A DNA stretch of 12,039 nucleotides from an uncultured Wenzhouxiangella sp. (GCA_937876395.1 CALEIM010000181.1:1-12039); one strand, 5' to 3'; positions 1 through 8,450 are shown, counted from the first letter of the stretch. The notes: a model not told the origin generated them from the letters alone. Translations and numbers: made by a program.

Positions 1-296
1 CCGAGAGCGGCTACCTGGTCACCGAGATTCGCGCTGTCAAGCAAATGGGCGGAAACCCCTACTACCTGCTCGACGCCGGCTTCAACAAGGCCATGGGCAC
101 CATCATCGACGCCAACCTGACGACCCTGATCGCGGCCGTTGTGCTGTTCATGTTCGGAACCGGTCCGATCAAGGGCTTTGCGATAACGCTAAGCCTCGGG
201 ATCGCCACCTCCATGTTCACCGCCATCGTCGGCACGCGCGGCGTCGTCAATCTGATCTATGGCGGCAAGAAGCGCGTCAAGTCACTGTCCATCTGA
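1..296 (+). CDS. secD: SecD, C-terminal end (partial, 5' end outside window)
   Basis: Protein translocase subunit SecD. With SecF it forms an inner-membrane complex that uses the proton gradient to help pull exported proteins through SecYEG on the periplasmic side. Only about the last 97 residues are present, read in frame from base 3. They carry the RND-type membrane bundle: an AxxxAxxLFMFG-type helix, the conserved GTGPIKGFAITLSLGI segment, then SMFTAIVGTRG and a basic tail (GGKKRVKS). The conserved residues and the immediate secF neighbour make the call firm. The stop codon lies ten bases before the secF start, so the two genes are surely one transcript. Nothing unusual is seen in this fragment. 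Confidence 0.97.
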   Translation, partial: ESGYLVTEIRAVKQMGGNPYYLLDAGFNKAMGTIIDANLTTLIAAVVLFMFGTGPIKGFAITLSLGIATSMFTAIVGTRGVVNLIYGGKKRVKSLSI

Positions 297-306
297 GGAG
301 CCCGTC

Positions 307-1278
307 ATGGAACTATTCAAGAATGTACCCAGGATTGATTTCCTCAAGTCGCTCAATCTGTGCCTGCTGGTGTCCGCTGTGGTGCTTATCGCCGGAATCG
401 TTTCGCTGAGCACCCGCGGACTGAATCTCGGGCTGGACTTCACCGGCGGCACCCTGATCGAGGTCCACTACGAACAGGCACCGGAGCTCAACGATATTCG
501 CCTGGCGCTGGAGGCCGGCGGCTTCGATGATGCGGTGGTCCAGACTTTTGGTACGGCCCGCGATATTATCGTGCGCGTTCCGGTTGATCGGGGTGGCCAG
601 TCGAGCGCCGATCTCAGCGATCACGTGCTGGAGGTTCTTGGCGGGGATAGTGAAGGCGTTGATCTGCGACGCGTCGAGTTTGTCGGTCCGCAGGTGGGCC
701 AGGAGCTGGCTGAAAAGGGCGGCCTGGCACTGCTTTACGTGCTGATCGGCATGATGCTCTATGTCTCATTCCGCTTTCAGTGGCGGCTGGCGCTGGGTGC
801 GGTCCTGGCCCTGCTGCACGATGTCATGGTGATTGTCGCCCTGCTGTCAATTTTCCAGATCAGCTTCGATCTAACGGTGATTGCGGCGATCCTGGCGGTC
901 GTCGGCTACTCGATCAACGACAACATCGTGATCTATGACCGCCTGCGAGAGAACCTGCAAACCAAGCGCAAGGGTGAGCCTGAAGAGCTGATCAACCTGT
1001 CGATCAACCAGACCCTGTCCCGGACGATCGTTACCTCATTGTCGACTCTGGTGGTGCTGGTTGCGCTGTTTTATTTTGGCGGCGAGGTCATCCACGCTTT
1101 TGCCTACACGATGATCGTTGGCATCATCATCGCAACCTATTCCTCGGTTTACATCGCTGGCGGACTGGCCCTCAAACTGGGCATTTCCAAGCGCGATCTG
1201 ATGCCGGTCGTGAGAGAAGGTGCGGGCAAATCGGAAACGGAAGTCCTGCCCGAGCGCTTCCGCAACCGCGGCGTCTGA
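307..1278 (+). CDS. secF: SecF, protein translocase subunit
   Basis: Complete SecF, 323 aa, the usual length. It is the inner-membrane partner of SecD in Sec-dependent export. The ATG at 307 follows a good ribosome binding site (GAGGAG, 295-300), which decides against the longer frame that opens at 259 inside secD. One membrane helix lies near residues 16-35, followed by the family signature GLDFTGGT (about 42-49) and a periplasmic domain to about residue 125. Five more helices follow after GPQVGQELAEKG. The conserved VGYSINDNIVIYDRLREN block (about 199-216) is intact and typical of SecF. The gene sits 10 bp after secD. Its stop is followed after one base by the next start, so downstream coupling is likely. 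Confidence 0.97.
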   Translation: MELFKNVPRIDFLKSLNLCLLVSAVVLIAGIVSLSTRGLNLGLDFTGGTLIEVHYEQAPELNDIRLALEAGGFDDAVVQTFGTARDIIVRVPVDRGGQSSADLSDHVLEVLGGDSEGVDLRRVEFVGPQVGQELAEKGGLALLYVLIGMMLYVSFRFQWRLALGAVLALLHDVMVIVALLSIFQISFDLTVIAAILAVVGYSINDNIVIYDRLRENLQTKRKGEPEELINLSINQTLSRTIVTSLSTLVVLVALFYFGGEVIHAFAYTMIVGIIIATYSSVYIAGGLALKLGISKRDLMPVVREGAGKSETEVLPERFRNRGV

Positions 1279-1279
1279 G

Positions 1280-1744
1280 ATGATCGCCAGCGCGCGCAGC
1301 CTTGCCCTGATTCTGGCCGTCAGCCTGGGCCTGGGCAGTGCGGTCGCCCAGGCTCCGCGTTACATGGTTGAAATGGAGCTGTGGATCGACGGTGAGCAAC
1401 GCGGCACCCCGAGGCTGGTCGTCGAAGCCGGCGAAGCGGCCGAACTGATGTCGACTGATCCGGACGCTCAGAGCGGCTGGAAAATCGAGCTTGAGGTCGA
1501 ACCGCCTGATCCGTCCGAAGGTGCACCGCAGGGCGCCATCTGGCTGCATATTGCCGTTGCCGAACTGGCCAACGGCGAATGGGAGCATCTGACCGATACC
1601 CTGCTGGGCATGCCGGAAGGGCAGAGCAGCAGCCTGTCGCTGGTCGAGGGTGGCGGCAACAGCGATCCCGCTCCAGAGGCTCCAGAGAACAGCCGACTCT
1701 ATCTCACCGTCCGCAGCTCCCTGCTGAGGCCCGGCGACGACTGA
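1280..1744 (+). CDS. Small exported protein of unknown function downstream of secF
   Basis: I do not recognise this 154-residue protein. The start is placed at the ATG at 1280, one base past the secF stop (TGAG-ATG). From there the protein begins with a clean signal peptide: a short polar N-terminus with Arg6, a hydrophobic stretch at about 8-23, and a likely AxA cleavage site ending at AVAQA (residue 25). The longer frame opening at 1220 would bury this signal inside secF. The mature part is acidic and predicted mostly beta, with segments such as MELWIDGEQRGTPRLVVEAGE and WKIELEVEPP. There is no lipobox, no later membrane helix and no catalytic motif. No clear Shine-Dalgarno is visible, so translation probably depends on coupling to secF. 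A periplasmic role is inferred only from the signal peptide. Confidence 0.75.
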   Translation: MIASARSLALILAVSLGLGSAVAQAPRYMVEMELWIDGEQRGTPRLVVEAGEAAELMSTDPDAQSGWKIELEVEPPDPSEGAPQGAIWLHIAVAELANGEWEHLTDTLLGMPEGQSSSLSLVEGGGNSDPAPEAPENSRLYLTVRSSLLRPGDD

Positions 1745-1797
1745 TTTATCAGGCCGGATTGGCGTACCCTTGAGTTTCGCTTCTCGCCCGGCCGCCC

Positions 1798-4236
1798 GTG
1801 GATTCCGAACCGTCCCGCATTGATCGCTACCGACTGGCCAAGCAGATCGCCCTTGAGGCCCTTGATCTGCCGCCGGCCGCGCGGGTTGCCTGGCTGGACC
1901 AGCGCTACGCTGACGACGCCGAGCTGCGCCGCGAGGTCGAGTGGCTGATTGCTGCCGGTGAGGACGACGGCGAGGACGACGTTCCGGAAAGCTTTCAGGC
2001 CGCGGCCCGCAGTGCGTTACGCCAGGTCTCGCTGGAAGTGCCCCTGCCGCGCAATTACCGGCTGCTGCGCCGGATCAGCCAGGGCGGAATGGGCATCGTC
2101 TACCTGGCCGAGCGGGTCGATGGCGATATTCGGCAGCCGGTCGCCTTCAAACTGCTGCATCTGACCGAAGTCGACAACGAGGCGGTAATCCGCCGTTTCG
2201 CCGGCGAGCGCGGCATCCTGTCGCGCCTCAACCATCCCTGGATTGCGCATCTGATAGACGGTGGCCTGACCGCCGAGAAGCGCCCGTTTCTGGCTACCGA
2301 GTTTGTTGATGGTCAGCACATCGACCGCTGGTGCCGTGAGCAGAATCTCGCTATCAAGCAGCGCATCGAGCTGTTTCTCAAAGTCTGCCAGGCGGTGGAC
2401 TACGCCCATCGCCATATGGTCATACACCGTGATCTCAAGCCCGGCAATATTCTGGTAACCCGCAGCGGTGAACCGAAGCTGCTCGATTTCGGCATTGCCC
2501 GGCTGCTCGACGCCGAAGAAGAAGAAAACAGCGCAACGCAGGCCGCCGCTCACGGCCTGACGCTCGCCTACGCCAGCCCTGAGCAGATCGAAGGTCGTGG
2601 TCTCAGTGCCGCCACCGACGTTTACTCACTCGGCGTGCTGCTCTACGAGCTGCTGGTTGATACCAATCCATTCACCGGTCACGACGATCCAGCCGCCCTG
2701 CGGCAGGCGGTTATTGAAGGCCGGTTTACGCCGCCGTCCAGCCTTTCGAAAGCCGGGGTCGGCGCCGATCTCGACGCCATTGTCGGTATGGCCATGCATC
2801 GCGATGCCGATCAGCGCTACGAATCGGTTCGTGCCCTGGCCGATGATCTGCGCCGTTGCCTGGCTCATCGTCCGGTGATTGCCCGGGGCGGCGGCGCCTT
2901 CTATCGGACGCGGCGTTTTGTCCGTCGCCATCGCCTTGGCCTGTCGGCCACGGTTGCTGGTCTGCTGCTGTTGCTGGCCATCCTGGCAGATCGTGAAATG
3001 CAGTTTGAGCGCATCGCCTGGGAGCGCGATCGGGCCGAGGCGGTGACCGGCTTCATGAATGAGCTGTTTGCCGGCGCCGATTCGCTGCCGTCACGCGGCA
3101 ATGAGGTCACCGTGCGCGAGATTCTGGACCTGGGTGCGCGTCAGCTCGAACAGTCCGACGGCGATAATCCAGCCATGCTCAGCTCAATGTATATGGCGCT
3201 GGCCCAGGCTTACAACGGGCTGGGGCTGGGCGAGCAGGCGCTGCCGCTGCTGGAGCGGGCTCGTCAGGCGATCACCGAACAGGCCGATCGGAGCGGTCGG
3301 GCCGCCATCGAAGCGGAATTTGCCGCCGCCTATGACTCGGCCGGCCGCGCCGGCGAGGCCATCGCGGCCGATGAGCGGGCATTGGCCCTGTATCGGCAGG
3401 CGCCTGATGAGCACCGCACAGCCATATTTCGCAGCGGAATCCGCAAATTGCGCAACCACGGCAATGTGCTCGATATTCCGCTCGCGGAGGTTGTGGCCGG
3501 GCTGGAGGGTATTGTCGCCGAGCTTCAGGCAGGGCAGGGTGATGCCGAGCTGCTGTTCGAGGCCAAGGCCGCGCTGGTCGGAGCACGAGTGCTTGGCCGG
3601 CAGGCCGAGGCGGCCTTGAGTACGGCGTCCGAGGCACGAGTTCTCGCCGAATCGCTTTATCACGAAGACGACCCCAGGCGGCTGCGTGGCCGCTACGTTC
3701 ACGCAACCGCGCTGATGCTCAGCGATCCGGAAGCGGCCGTTGCCATGTTTGAGCAGTTGATCGCCGACCATGAGCGCATGGTCGGACCGAGCCAGCGCCT
3801 GGCCAATACCATTGGCAACTTCGGCGTGGCTCTGGCCAGAATCGGTCGCGACCAGGACAGCATGGATTCCTTTGCCCGCGCCGCCGAAATGATCGAACGG
3901 TCCGCCGGCCGCGATCACTATTTGTATCGTCTTTCAGTCACCAACCTGGCCGCGCTCAAGCTGCGCGCCGGTGAAGCGGTCGAAGCCGAGGGCCTGGTGC
4001 GCGAAATTCTGCCGGATCTTGAACGACGGGATCTGGCCATCGGTGGGGTTGAAACCATGTACCGCGTTTCGGCCCTGGAAGTGCTCGCCGATGCCGAGCG
4101 CATGCAAGGCCATGGACAGATGGCGCATGCATCCTATGCCAAGGCGCTGGAAGTGCTCGGGGCTGAGGGTGCCGAGGAGTGGCCGGTGCTGGCCGAGCGC
4201 CTGGCCGGCAAGCTGGAAGATCTCCGCGCTAACTAA
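1798..4236 (+). CDS. Membrane-anchored Ser/Thr protein kinase with TPR-like C-terminal region
   Basis: An 812-residue Hanks-type kinase starting at GTG 1798; no strong ribosome site is visible. An acidic N-terminal segment (1-85) resembles the leader common in proteobacterial kinases of this type. The kinase domain spans about 87-358. It has the glycine loop at 94-99 (SQGGMG, Ser replacing the usual first Gly), the ATP lysine at 118, a likely helix-C Glu at 137, HRDLKPGN at 210-217, DFG at 230-232 and a SPEQ activation-loop end near 260. All catalytic residues are present. A basic stretch and one membrane helix (about 380-397) follow, then a long alpha-helical, Ala/Leu/Glu-rich region to the end that looks like degenerate TPR repeats and would lie outside the membrane. 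The gene converges on and overlaps an ECF sigma gene, suggesting one signalling module. The substrate is unknown. Confidence 0.93.
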   Translation: MDSEPSRIDRYRLAKQIALEALDLPPAARVAWLDQRYADDAELRREVEWLIAAGEDDGEDDVPESFQAAARSALRQVSLEVPLPRNYRLLRRISQGGMGIVYLAERVDGDIRQPVAFKLLHLTEVDNEAVIRRFAGERGILSRLNHPWIAHLIDGGLTAEKRPFLATEFVDGQHIDRWCREQNLAIKQRIELFLKVCQAVDYAHRHMVIHRDLKPGNILVTRSGEPKLLDFGIARLLDAEEEENSATQAAAHGLTLAYASPEQIEGRGLSAATDVYSLGVLLYELLVDTNPFTGHDDPAALRQAVIEGRFTPPSSLSKAGVGADLDAIVGMAMHRDADQRYESVRALADDLRRCLAHRPVIARGGGAFYRTRRFVRRHRLGLSATVAGLLLLLAILADREMQFERIAWERDRAEAVTGFMNELFAGADSLPSRGNEVTVREILDLGARQLEQSDGDNPAMLSSMYMALAQAYNGLGLGEQALPLLERARQAITEQADRSGRAAIEAEFAAAYDSAGRAGEAIAADERALALYRQAPDEHRTAIFRSGIRKLRNHGNVLDIPLAEVVAGLEGIVAELQAGQGDAELLFEAKAALVGARVLGRQAEAALSTASEARVLAESLYHEDDPRRLRGRYVHATALMLSDPEAAVAMFEQLIADHERMVGPSQRLANTIGNFGVALARIGRDQDSMDSFARAAEMIERSAGRDHYLYRLSVTNLAALKLRAGEAVEAEGLVREILPDLERRDLAIGGVETMYRVSALEVLADAERMQGHGQMAHASYAKALEVLGAEGAEEWPVLAERLAGKLEDLRAN

Positions 4237-4810
4237 TCTCGCCTTCGGACAGGCGGCGTTTCAGCCAGGCCCTGGCCATGCGCCACTCGCGGGCTACGGT
4301 TGAGCGGGAAATATCGAGCGTCTGGGCGGTTTCTTCCATGCTCAGGCCGGCGAAATAGCGCAGCTCGACGATGCGCGCCTGGCGCTCGTCGATTTCGACC
4401 AGTTGTTCAAGCACTTCATCGATGGCAACCAGCTCGGCACCCAGAACCTGAGCCGCGTGCGACTCGTCAATATCGACCCGAAGATGGGCCTGGGGACGTT
4501 TCTCCGCGCTGCGTTTGCGTGCATAGTCGACCAGCACCCGGCGCATGACGGTGGCGGCCACCAGCACGAAGTGGCTGCGGTCCTCCCAGGTTTCATAATC
4601 CTGACCGGCCAGACGCAGATAGGCCTCGTTGATCAGCGCGGTCGGCTGCAGGGTATGGTCCTTGCGCTGGCGCGAAAGCTGACGGGCGGCCAGCGCGCGC
4701 AGCTCGTCGTAGACCAGCGGCAACAGGCTCGACATCGACACGTCGCCGCGCTCACTGGCCTGTTTGATCAGCGTGTCGAGTTCGGCGGAAGATTTGCCCT
4801 GCGGATCCAT
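4229..4810 (-). CDS. ECF-type RNA polymerase sigma factor
   Basis: A 193-residue extracytoplasmic-function sigma-70 factor, of the small class often paired with Ser/Thr kinases (TIGR02999-like by recall). Region 2 spans about 27-105, including LLPLVYDELRALAARQL, the TALINEAYLRL block and RRVLVDYARKR. Region 4 spans about 130-190, with the helix-turn-helix GLSMEETAQTLDISRSTVARE. No signal or sensor domain is fused. The ATG at 4810 is preferred because it leaves a normal-length leader; an ATG at 4852 would add 14 residues, and neither has a strong ribosome site. The 3' end overlaps the kinase gene by 8 bp in convergent orientation. No separate anti-sigma gene is visible nearby, so the facing kinase may control its activity; that is inference. 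Confidence 0.93.
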   Translation of the reverse strand: MDPQGKSSAELDTLIKQASERGDVSMSSLLPLVYDELRALAARQLSRQRKDHTLQPTALINEAYLRLAGQDYETWEDRSHFVLVAATVMRRVLVDYARKRSAEKRPQAHLRVDIDESHAAQVLGAELVAIDEVLEQLVEIDERQARIVELRYFAGLSMEETAQTLDISRSTVAREWRMARAWLKRRLSEGEIS

Positions 4811-4891
4811 TGCGTCAGGCTGACTGAGGTTTGATGAAAAACGGTCTCTCATGCTACACCATTGCGGCTGATACTGGCCGGATCCGGGCAT

Positions 4892-4920
4892 TTCAATTGA
4901 GCGCTCAGGTGCACTACAAT
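4892..4920 (+). promoter_or_regulatory. Likely sigma-70 promoter with internal palindrome, upstream of the exported-protein gene
   Basis: TTCAAT (4892-4897) and TACAAT (4915-4920) are separated by exactly 17 bp. The -10 box matches the consensus at 5 of 6 positions; the -35 is weak. The spacer contains a perfect 10-bp palindrome, TGAGCGCTCA (4898-4907), placed where a repressor dimer could bind. Transcription would start near 4927, about 33 bases ahead of the TTG start at 4960. The region also lies upstream of the divergent sigma-factor gene, so the palindrome could act on both. Confidence 0.4.
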
Positions 4921-4959
4921 GGAGCCTTCTGGAGCACCGAAGATCGGGGATTTGATCAC

Positions 4960-5511
4960 TTGACCGCCGCTGTACGCATTCTGGTCTGCCTGCTGGTCCT
5001 TTCACCGGCACTGCTGGCCTACGCCGAAGAATCCCGGCTATCCGGAGATTGCCTGCTGAATGCGCAGGCGGTGGCGATGCGTCCAGCGATTGACGGCCTG
5101 GCCCTGCTGGCCCCGCAGCTTGCGCCGCATTCGGTCGTGAATCCTGACTGCAACGGTCAGCGCCTGGTGAGCTTGAGTCTGAGTTTGCCGCTGGGTCGCA
5201 GTCAGGAGCTGAGCTTCCATTCAGGCCGCCTGGCCGCGCCGCCGGAAGATTGGCAACTGCTCGATAGTGCCGGCGAGCCGGTCGCGTGGGCCAGCTTTCA
5301 TGCTGGCGACGGTCCGTTGGCCAGCGTGGTACTGCGCCTTGCGCCAGCCGGAGTCATGCAGTCAGGCCAGCGCTTCAGCGGCCGAATCATTTTCGGACAG
5401 GACGGCAGCAGCATTCCCTTCGAGCTGGAGATTGGTGAAGACTCGATCTTTCGCGAGAACTTCGACGGCCTGGTCGAGCCGATGATCGGCCAGTTCAGCT
5501 TCGTTCATTAA
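4960..5511 (+). CDS. Exported protein of unknown function
   Basis: I do not recognise this 183-residue protein. The open frame runs back to 4831, but the start is placed at TTG 4960 because the protein then begins with a normal signal peptide: Arg6, a hydrophobic run at about 7-20, and a cleavage site near AYA-EES (residue 22). This start also lies just after a plausible promoter and a GGGGA stretch. GTG 4909 is the alternative. The mature protein has two cysteines (in GDCLLN and NPDCNG) that may pair in the periplasm, a beta-rich middle, and ends in DSIFRENFDGL followed by a short tail. Similar IF-(x)n-F(D/E)-type endings occur on secreted proteins of related bacteria, as I recall. No enzyme motif is seen. 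The gene stands alone between the sigma factor and hutI. Confidence 0.65.
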   Translation: MTAAVRILVCLLVLSPALLAYAEESRLSGDCLLNAQAVAMRPAIDGLALLAPQLAPHSVVNPDCNGQRLVSLSLSLPLGRSQELSFHSGRLAAPPEDWQLLDSAGEPVAWASFHAGDGPLASVVLRLAPAGVMQSGQRFSGRIIFGQDGSSIPFELEIGEDSIFRENFDGLVEPMIGQFSFVH

Positions 5512-5550
5512 ACGAGGCGCAAGGCGAAAAACAACGGTTTACGGGAACCA

Positions 5551-5578
5551 GACCTCCGACCTCCGACCTCCGACCTCA
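5551..5578. repeat. Heptanucleotide tandem repeat (GACCTCC, 4 units)
   Basis: Three exact copies of GACCTCC and a fourth ending in A (GACCTCA) lie head to tail. The last copy runs into the hutI stop codon (TCA on this strand, 5576-5578). The repeat fills the convergent gap between the exported-protein gene and hutI. It has no self-complementarity and is not a terminator. Short heptamer arrays of this kind are prone to copy-number change by slippage. Confidence 0.85.
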
Positions 5579-6796
5579 GCTCGCCTGAATCCATTCGCCG
5601 GATTTCAGCGTCCCGCGGCAGGCATTGGGTCGGAAATAGTACAGCCAGTGATTGATGTCCGGCGCATCGATGATCGCCAGATCGGCGCGATAGCCCGGCA
5701 ACAGGCTGCCGTGCGAATTTTCCAGACCCACGGCGCGCGCGGCATGGTTGGTCACCCCGCGTAGCACCTCACTGGGGGTCATTCTCTGGTGCAGCGCCGC
5801 CAGGGTCATGGCCAGGTGCAGGTGATAGCTGGGGGCCGAGCCGGGGTTGAAATCCGTGGCTACGGCCACCCGAACCCCGGCTGCAATCCATTTGCGCGCC
5901 GGCAGAAAGGGTTCGCGCAGATACAGTGAAGCGATCGGCAGGCTGACAGCAACACTGCCGGACTCGGCCATGGCGGCAATATCCGTGTCGCTGGCATACT
6001 CCAGATGTTCCGCAGAGGCCGCGCCAAGCTCGGCGGCCAGGCCCGCGCCGCCGCCGGCCGAGAGCTGGTCGGCGTGAATTTTAAGGCCCAGCCCCAGCGC
6101 TTTCGCCCGTTCGAGAATGCGCCGTCCTTCGGCCAGAGTGAAGGCATTGTCTTCGATAAATACATCGCAAAAGCGCGCCAGTCGACGTTCAGCCACGTCG
6201 GGGAGGACGCTGTTGCAGAGCAATTCGATATAGTCGGCCCGCCGGTCACGATATTCTTCGGGCACCAGATGGGCGCCGAGGAAGGTGGGCACGATTTCCA
6301 CGGCCTGGCGCTCATTGAGCTGGCGATAGACTTCCAACTGCTTGATTTCATCGGCGTGATTGAGGCCGTAGCCGGATTTGGCCTCGACCGTGGTGACTCC
6401 GAGCGCGGCCATTTCGGCCAGGGCTGTGGCCGCTTTGTCGCGCAGTGAGTCAATGTCCGCTTGGCGGGTTGCGCGCACGGTCGAATTGATACCGCCGCCG
6501 GAGCCAAGAATTTCCTGATAACTTGCGCCGGCCAGGCGGGCGGCAAACTCGTCGCCGCGCCAGCCGCCAAAACACAGATGAGTATGGCAGTCAATCAGGC
6601 CAGGAACGACGCTGCCGCCGCCGGCATCAAAACGCTCGGCGTCAGCAAAGCGCTCAGGCAGTTCGGAAGCCGGGCCGGCGTAGCGCACGGTGTCGCCTTG
6701 CCAGGCCACGACCGCATCCGGCACGGCGTCAACTTCGTCATGCCCGCCATCGGGCGGAACGCGGTACAGGGTCGAAATATTTTCCAGCAGTTTCAT
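5576..6796 (-). CDS. hutI: Imidazolonepropionase
   Basis: A 406-residue metal-dependent amidohydrolase that opens the ring of 4-imidazolone-5-propionate to give N-formimino-L-glutamate, the third step of histidine degradation, in the cytoplasm. Length and motifs are typical. Metal-site residues include H71 and H73 in DCHTHLCFGG, H176 in FLGAHLVPEE, H241 in KIHADQLS and D315 in ATDFNPGSAPS. The substrate-loop segment KSGYGL (140-145) is also present. The ATG at 6796 lies 3 bases after the hutH stop, so the two are co-transcribed and probably translationally coupled; no strong ribosome site of its own is visible. The stop overlaps a heptamer repeat. I see no damage to the gene. Confidence 0.97.
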   Translation of the reverse strand: MKLLENISTLYRVPPDGGHDEVDAVPDAVVAWQGDTVRYAGPASELPERFADAERFDAGGGSVVPGLIDCHTHLCFGGWRGDEFAARLAGASYQEILGSGGGINSTVRATRQADIDSLRDKAATALAEMAALGVTTVEAKSGYGLNHADEIKQLEVYRQLNERQAVEIVPTFLGAHLVPEEYRDRRADYIELLCNSVLPDVAERRLARFCDVFIEDNAFTLAEGRRILERAKALGLGLKIHADQLSAGGGAGLAAELGAASAEHLEYASDTDIAAMAESGSVAVSLPIASLYLREPFLPARKWIAAGVRVAVATDFNPGSAPSYHLHLAMTLAALHQRMTPSEVLRGVTNHAARAVGLENSHGSLLPGYRADLAIIDAPDINHWLYYFRPNACRGTLKSGEWIQAS

Positions 6797-6799
6797 CGG

Positions 6800-8305
6800 T
6801 CAAACCAGCTCAGTAACGGTGGATTGCACGGCCTCAAGCAGCTCGCCGGAGCGCAGCAGCCGGGTGCAGATGTCAATGTCCGGGCCTACTTCGTAATCCT
6901 GCTCGGCGTGGTCGACGTGGCGGCGCACAAAGCCGTGGGCAGCCAGCACGCCACGGCCGGGCTTCAGCGGCTTGCGGAAATCCAGCGCCTGGGCGGCGGT
7001 CAGCAGCTCCACGGCCATCACCCGCTCGACGTTGTGCAACACATCCAGCAGCTTCAGTGCGCTGATCGAGCCCATGGAAACATGATCTTCCTGGCCCAGG
7101 CTGGTTGGAATTGAATCAACGCTGGCCGGGTGGCACAGCACCTTGTTTTCGCTGACCAGGGCGGCGGCCGTGTACTGCGGGATCATGAAGCCTGAATTGA
7201 TGCCGGTATCGCTCATCAGCAGCTTGGGCAGGCCGTCATGGCCTTCCAGCAACAGGTAGGTGCGGCGCTCGGAAATGCTGGCCAGCTCGGCCAGGGCCAT
7301 GGCCGCATAGTCCAGCGCCAGGGCCAGCGGCTGGCCGTGAAAATTGCCGGCTGAAATGATATCGCCGTCGGCAAACACCAGTGGGTTGTCGGTCACCGAA
7401 TTGATTTCGCGCTCGATCACTTCGATGGCATGGCCCAGTGCGTCGCGGCTGGCGCCGTGCACCTGCGGAATGCAGCGCAGGCTGTAGGGGTCCTGAACCT
7501 TGCCGCAGTGGCGGTGGGACTCCAGAATTCGGGAATCGGCCAGCAGCGAGCGGATATTGGCGGCCACGGCCTGCTGGCCCGGATGCGGCCGAACCTGATG
7601 AACGCGCGCATCAAAGGGCCGCGCCGAACCCTGCAGCGCTTCAAGACTCATGCCGCCGAGAATATCGGCGCAGCTCACTAGCTGCTGGGCACGCTTGAGC
7701 ACGAAAGCGCCGTAAGCAGACATGAGCTGGGTGCCGTTGATCAGCGCGAGCCCATCCTTGGCGCCAAGTTCGATGGCTTCCAGACCGTGTCGGGCCAGCG
7801 TATCGGTGGCCGGCTCCGGCCCGCTGAGCTCGGCGTTCCAGCACTGGCCACGGCCGATCAGCGGCAGGCTCATATGGGCCAAAGGCGCCAGGTCACCTGA
7901 GGCGCCTACACTGCCTCGGCTGGGAATCCAGGGCAGGATATCGAGCTCACAAAAGGTCAGAAGCTGCTTGAAGATGGGAAAGGAAATGCCTGAATTTCCT
8001 ACACCCAGTGCGTGAACCTTGAGCTTCATCATCAGACGGGTGATCTCGACCGGCACCGGAGTGCCGGTGCCGCAGGCGTGACTCAGCAGCAGATTGCGCT
8101 GCAGTTGTCCGAGCTGATCATCGCCAATGCGTTTGCTGGCCAACGCACCGAAGCCGGTGTTGACTCCGTAAATGGCCTGATCGCGCTCCAGCGCGGCTTC
8201 AACCACCGCACGCGAGCGCAGCACGGCAGACGGATCATCGCGCAGCGCCGCACAGCGCTGATCGATCTCGGTGTAGAGATTGCGAATGGTGACGGTTTGA
8301 TTCAT
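6800..8305 (-). CDS. hutH: Histidine ammonia-lyase (histidase)
   Basis: A 501-residue enzyme that removes ammonia from L-histidine to give urocanate, the first step of the hut pathway. The active site carries the Ala-Ser-Gly triplet (135-137, in GSVGASGDLAPLAH) that cyclises to the MIO cofactor, and the catalytic tyrosine motif YGVNTGFG (Y46). Other family blocks such as SRGSVGAS and NPLVFADGDIISAGNFHGQP are intact. The start is set at ATG 8305, where family similarity begins (MNQTVTIRN). The frame stays open further upstream, but that part is low-complexity and unlike HutH. An AGGAG lies about 15 bases upstream, further than ideal. hutH leads into hutI, while the region before it belongs to a divergent toxin-antitoxin cassette, so it needs its own promoter. 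Confidence 0.97.
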   Translation of the reverse strand: MNQTVTIRNLYTEIDQRCAALRDDPSAVLRSRAVVEAALERDQAIYGVNTGFGALASKRIGDDQLGQLQRNLLLSHACGTGTPVPVEITRLMMKLKVHALGVGNSGISFPIFKQLLTFCELDILPWIPSRGSVGASGDLAPLAHMSLPLIGRGQCWNAELSGPEPATDTLARHGLEAIELGAKDGLALINGTQLMSAYGAFVLKRAQQLVSCADILGGMSLEALQGSARPFDARVHQVRPHPGQQAVAANIRSLLADSRILESHRHCGKVQDPYSLRCIPQVHGASRDALGHAIEVIEREINSVTDNPLVFADGDIISAGNFHGQPLALALDYAAMALAELASISERRTYLLLEGHDGLPKLLMSDTGINSGFMIPQYTAAALVSENKVLCHPASVDSIPTSLGQEDHVSMGSISALKLLDVLHNVERVMAVELLTAAQALDFRKPLKPGRGVLAAHGFVRRHVDHAEQDYEVGPDIDICTRLLRSGELLEAVQSTVTELV

Positions 8306-8450
8306 TTTGGAAATAACTTGCTCCTGCTGACAGCAAAGTAGGCACACGCCGGGCGATTCAGGCCCGTGTCCGGCCCCAAGGTTACAATGTACGGCAATAC
8401 TACAACGGCCCAAACTGAATAGCGGGCTTTTCCAACAGCGCCGGATCAAT

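Noticed and set aside
3184..3918. Long antisense frame inside the kinase gene
   Set aside because: It is a by-product of the GC-rich kinase codon use; no recognisable domain, and the kinase frame has clear protein character.
4811..5011. Longer sigma factor starting at 5011 (minus strand)
   Set aside because: The extension is Arg/Ser/Pro-rich without homology and would overlap the promoter and signal peptide of the divergent gene.
5551..5578. CRISPR-like array
   Set aside because: Units are only 7 bp, contiguous and without spacers; no cas genes are present.
5847..6448. Plus-strand open frames inside hutI
   Set aside because: Antisense to a well-conserved enzyme, with low-complexity translations and no ribosome site.
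8386..8414. hutH promoter on the minus strand (TTTGGG, 17 bp, TACATT)
   Set aside because: The -35 matches only 2 of 6 consensus bases, too weak to call.
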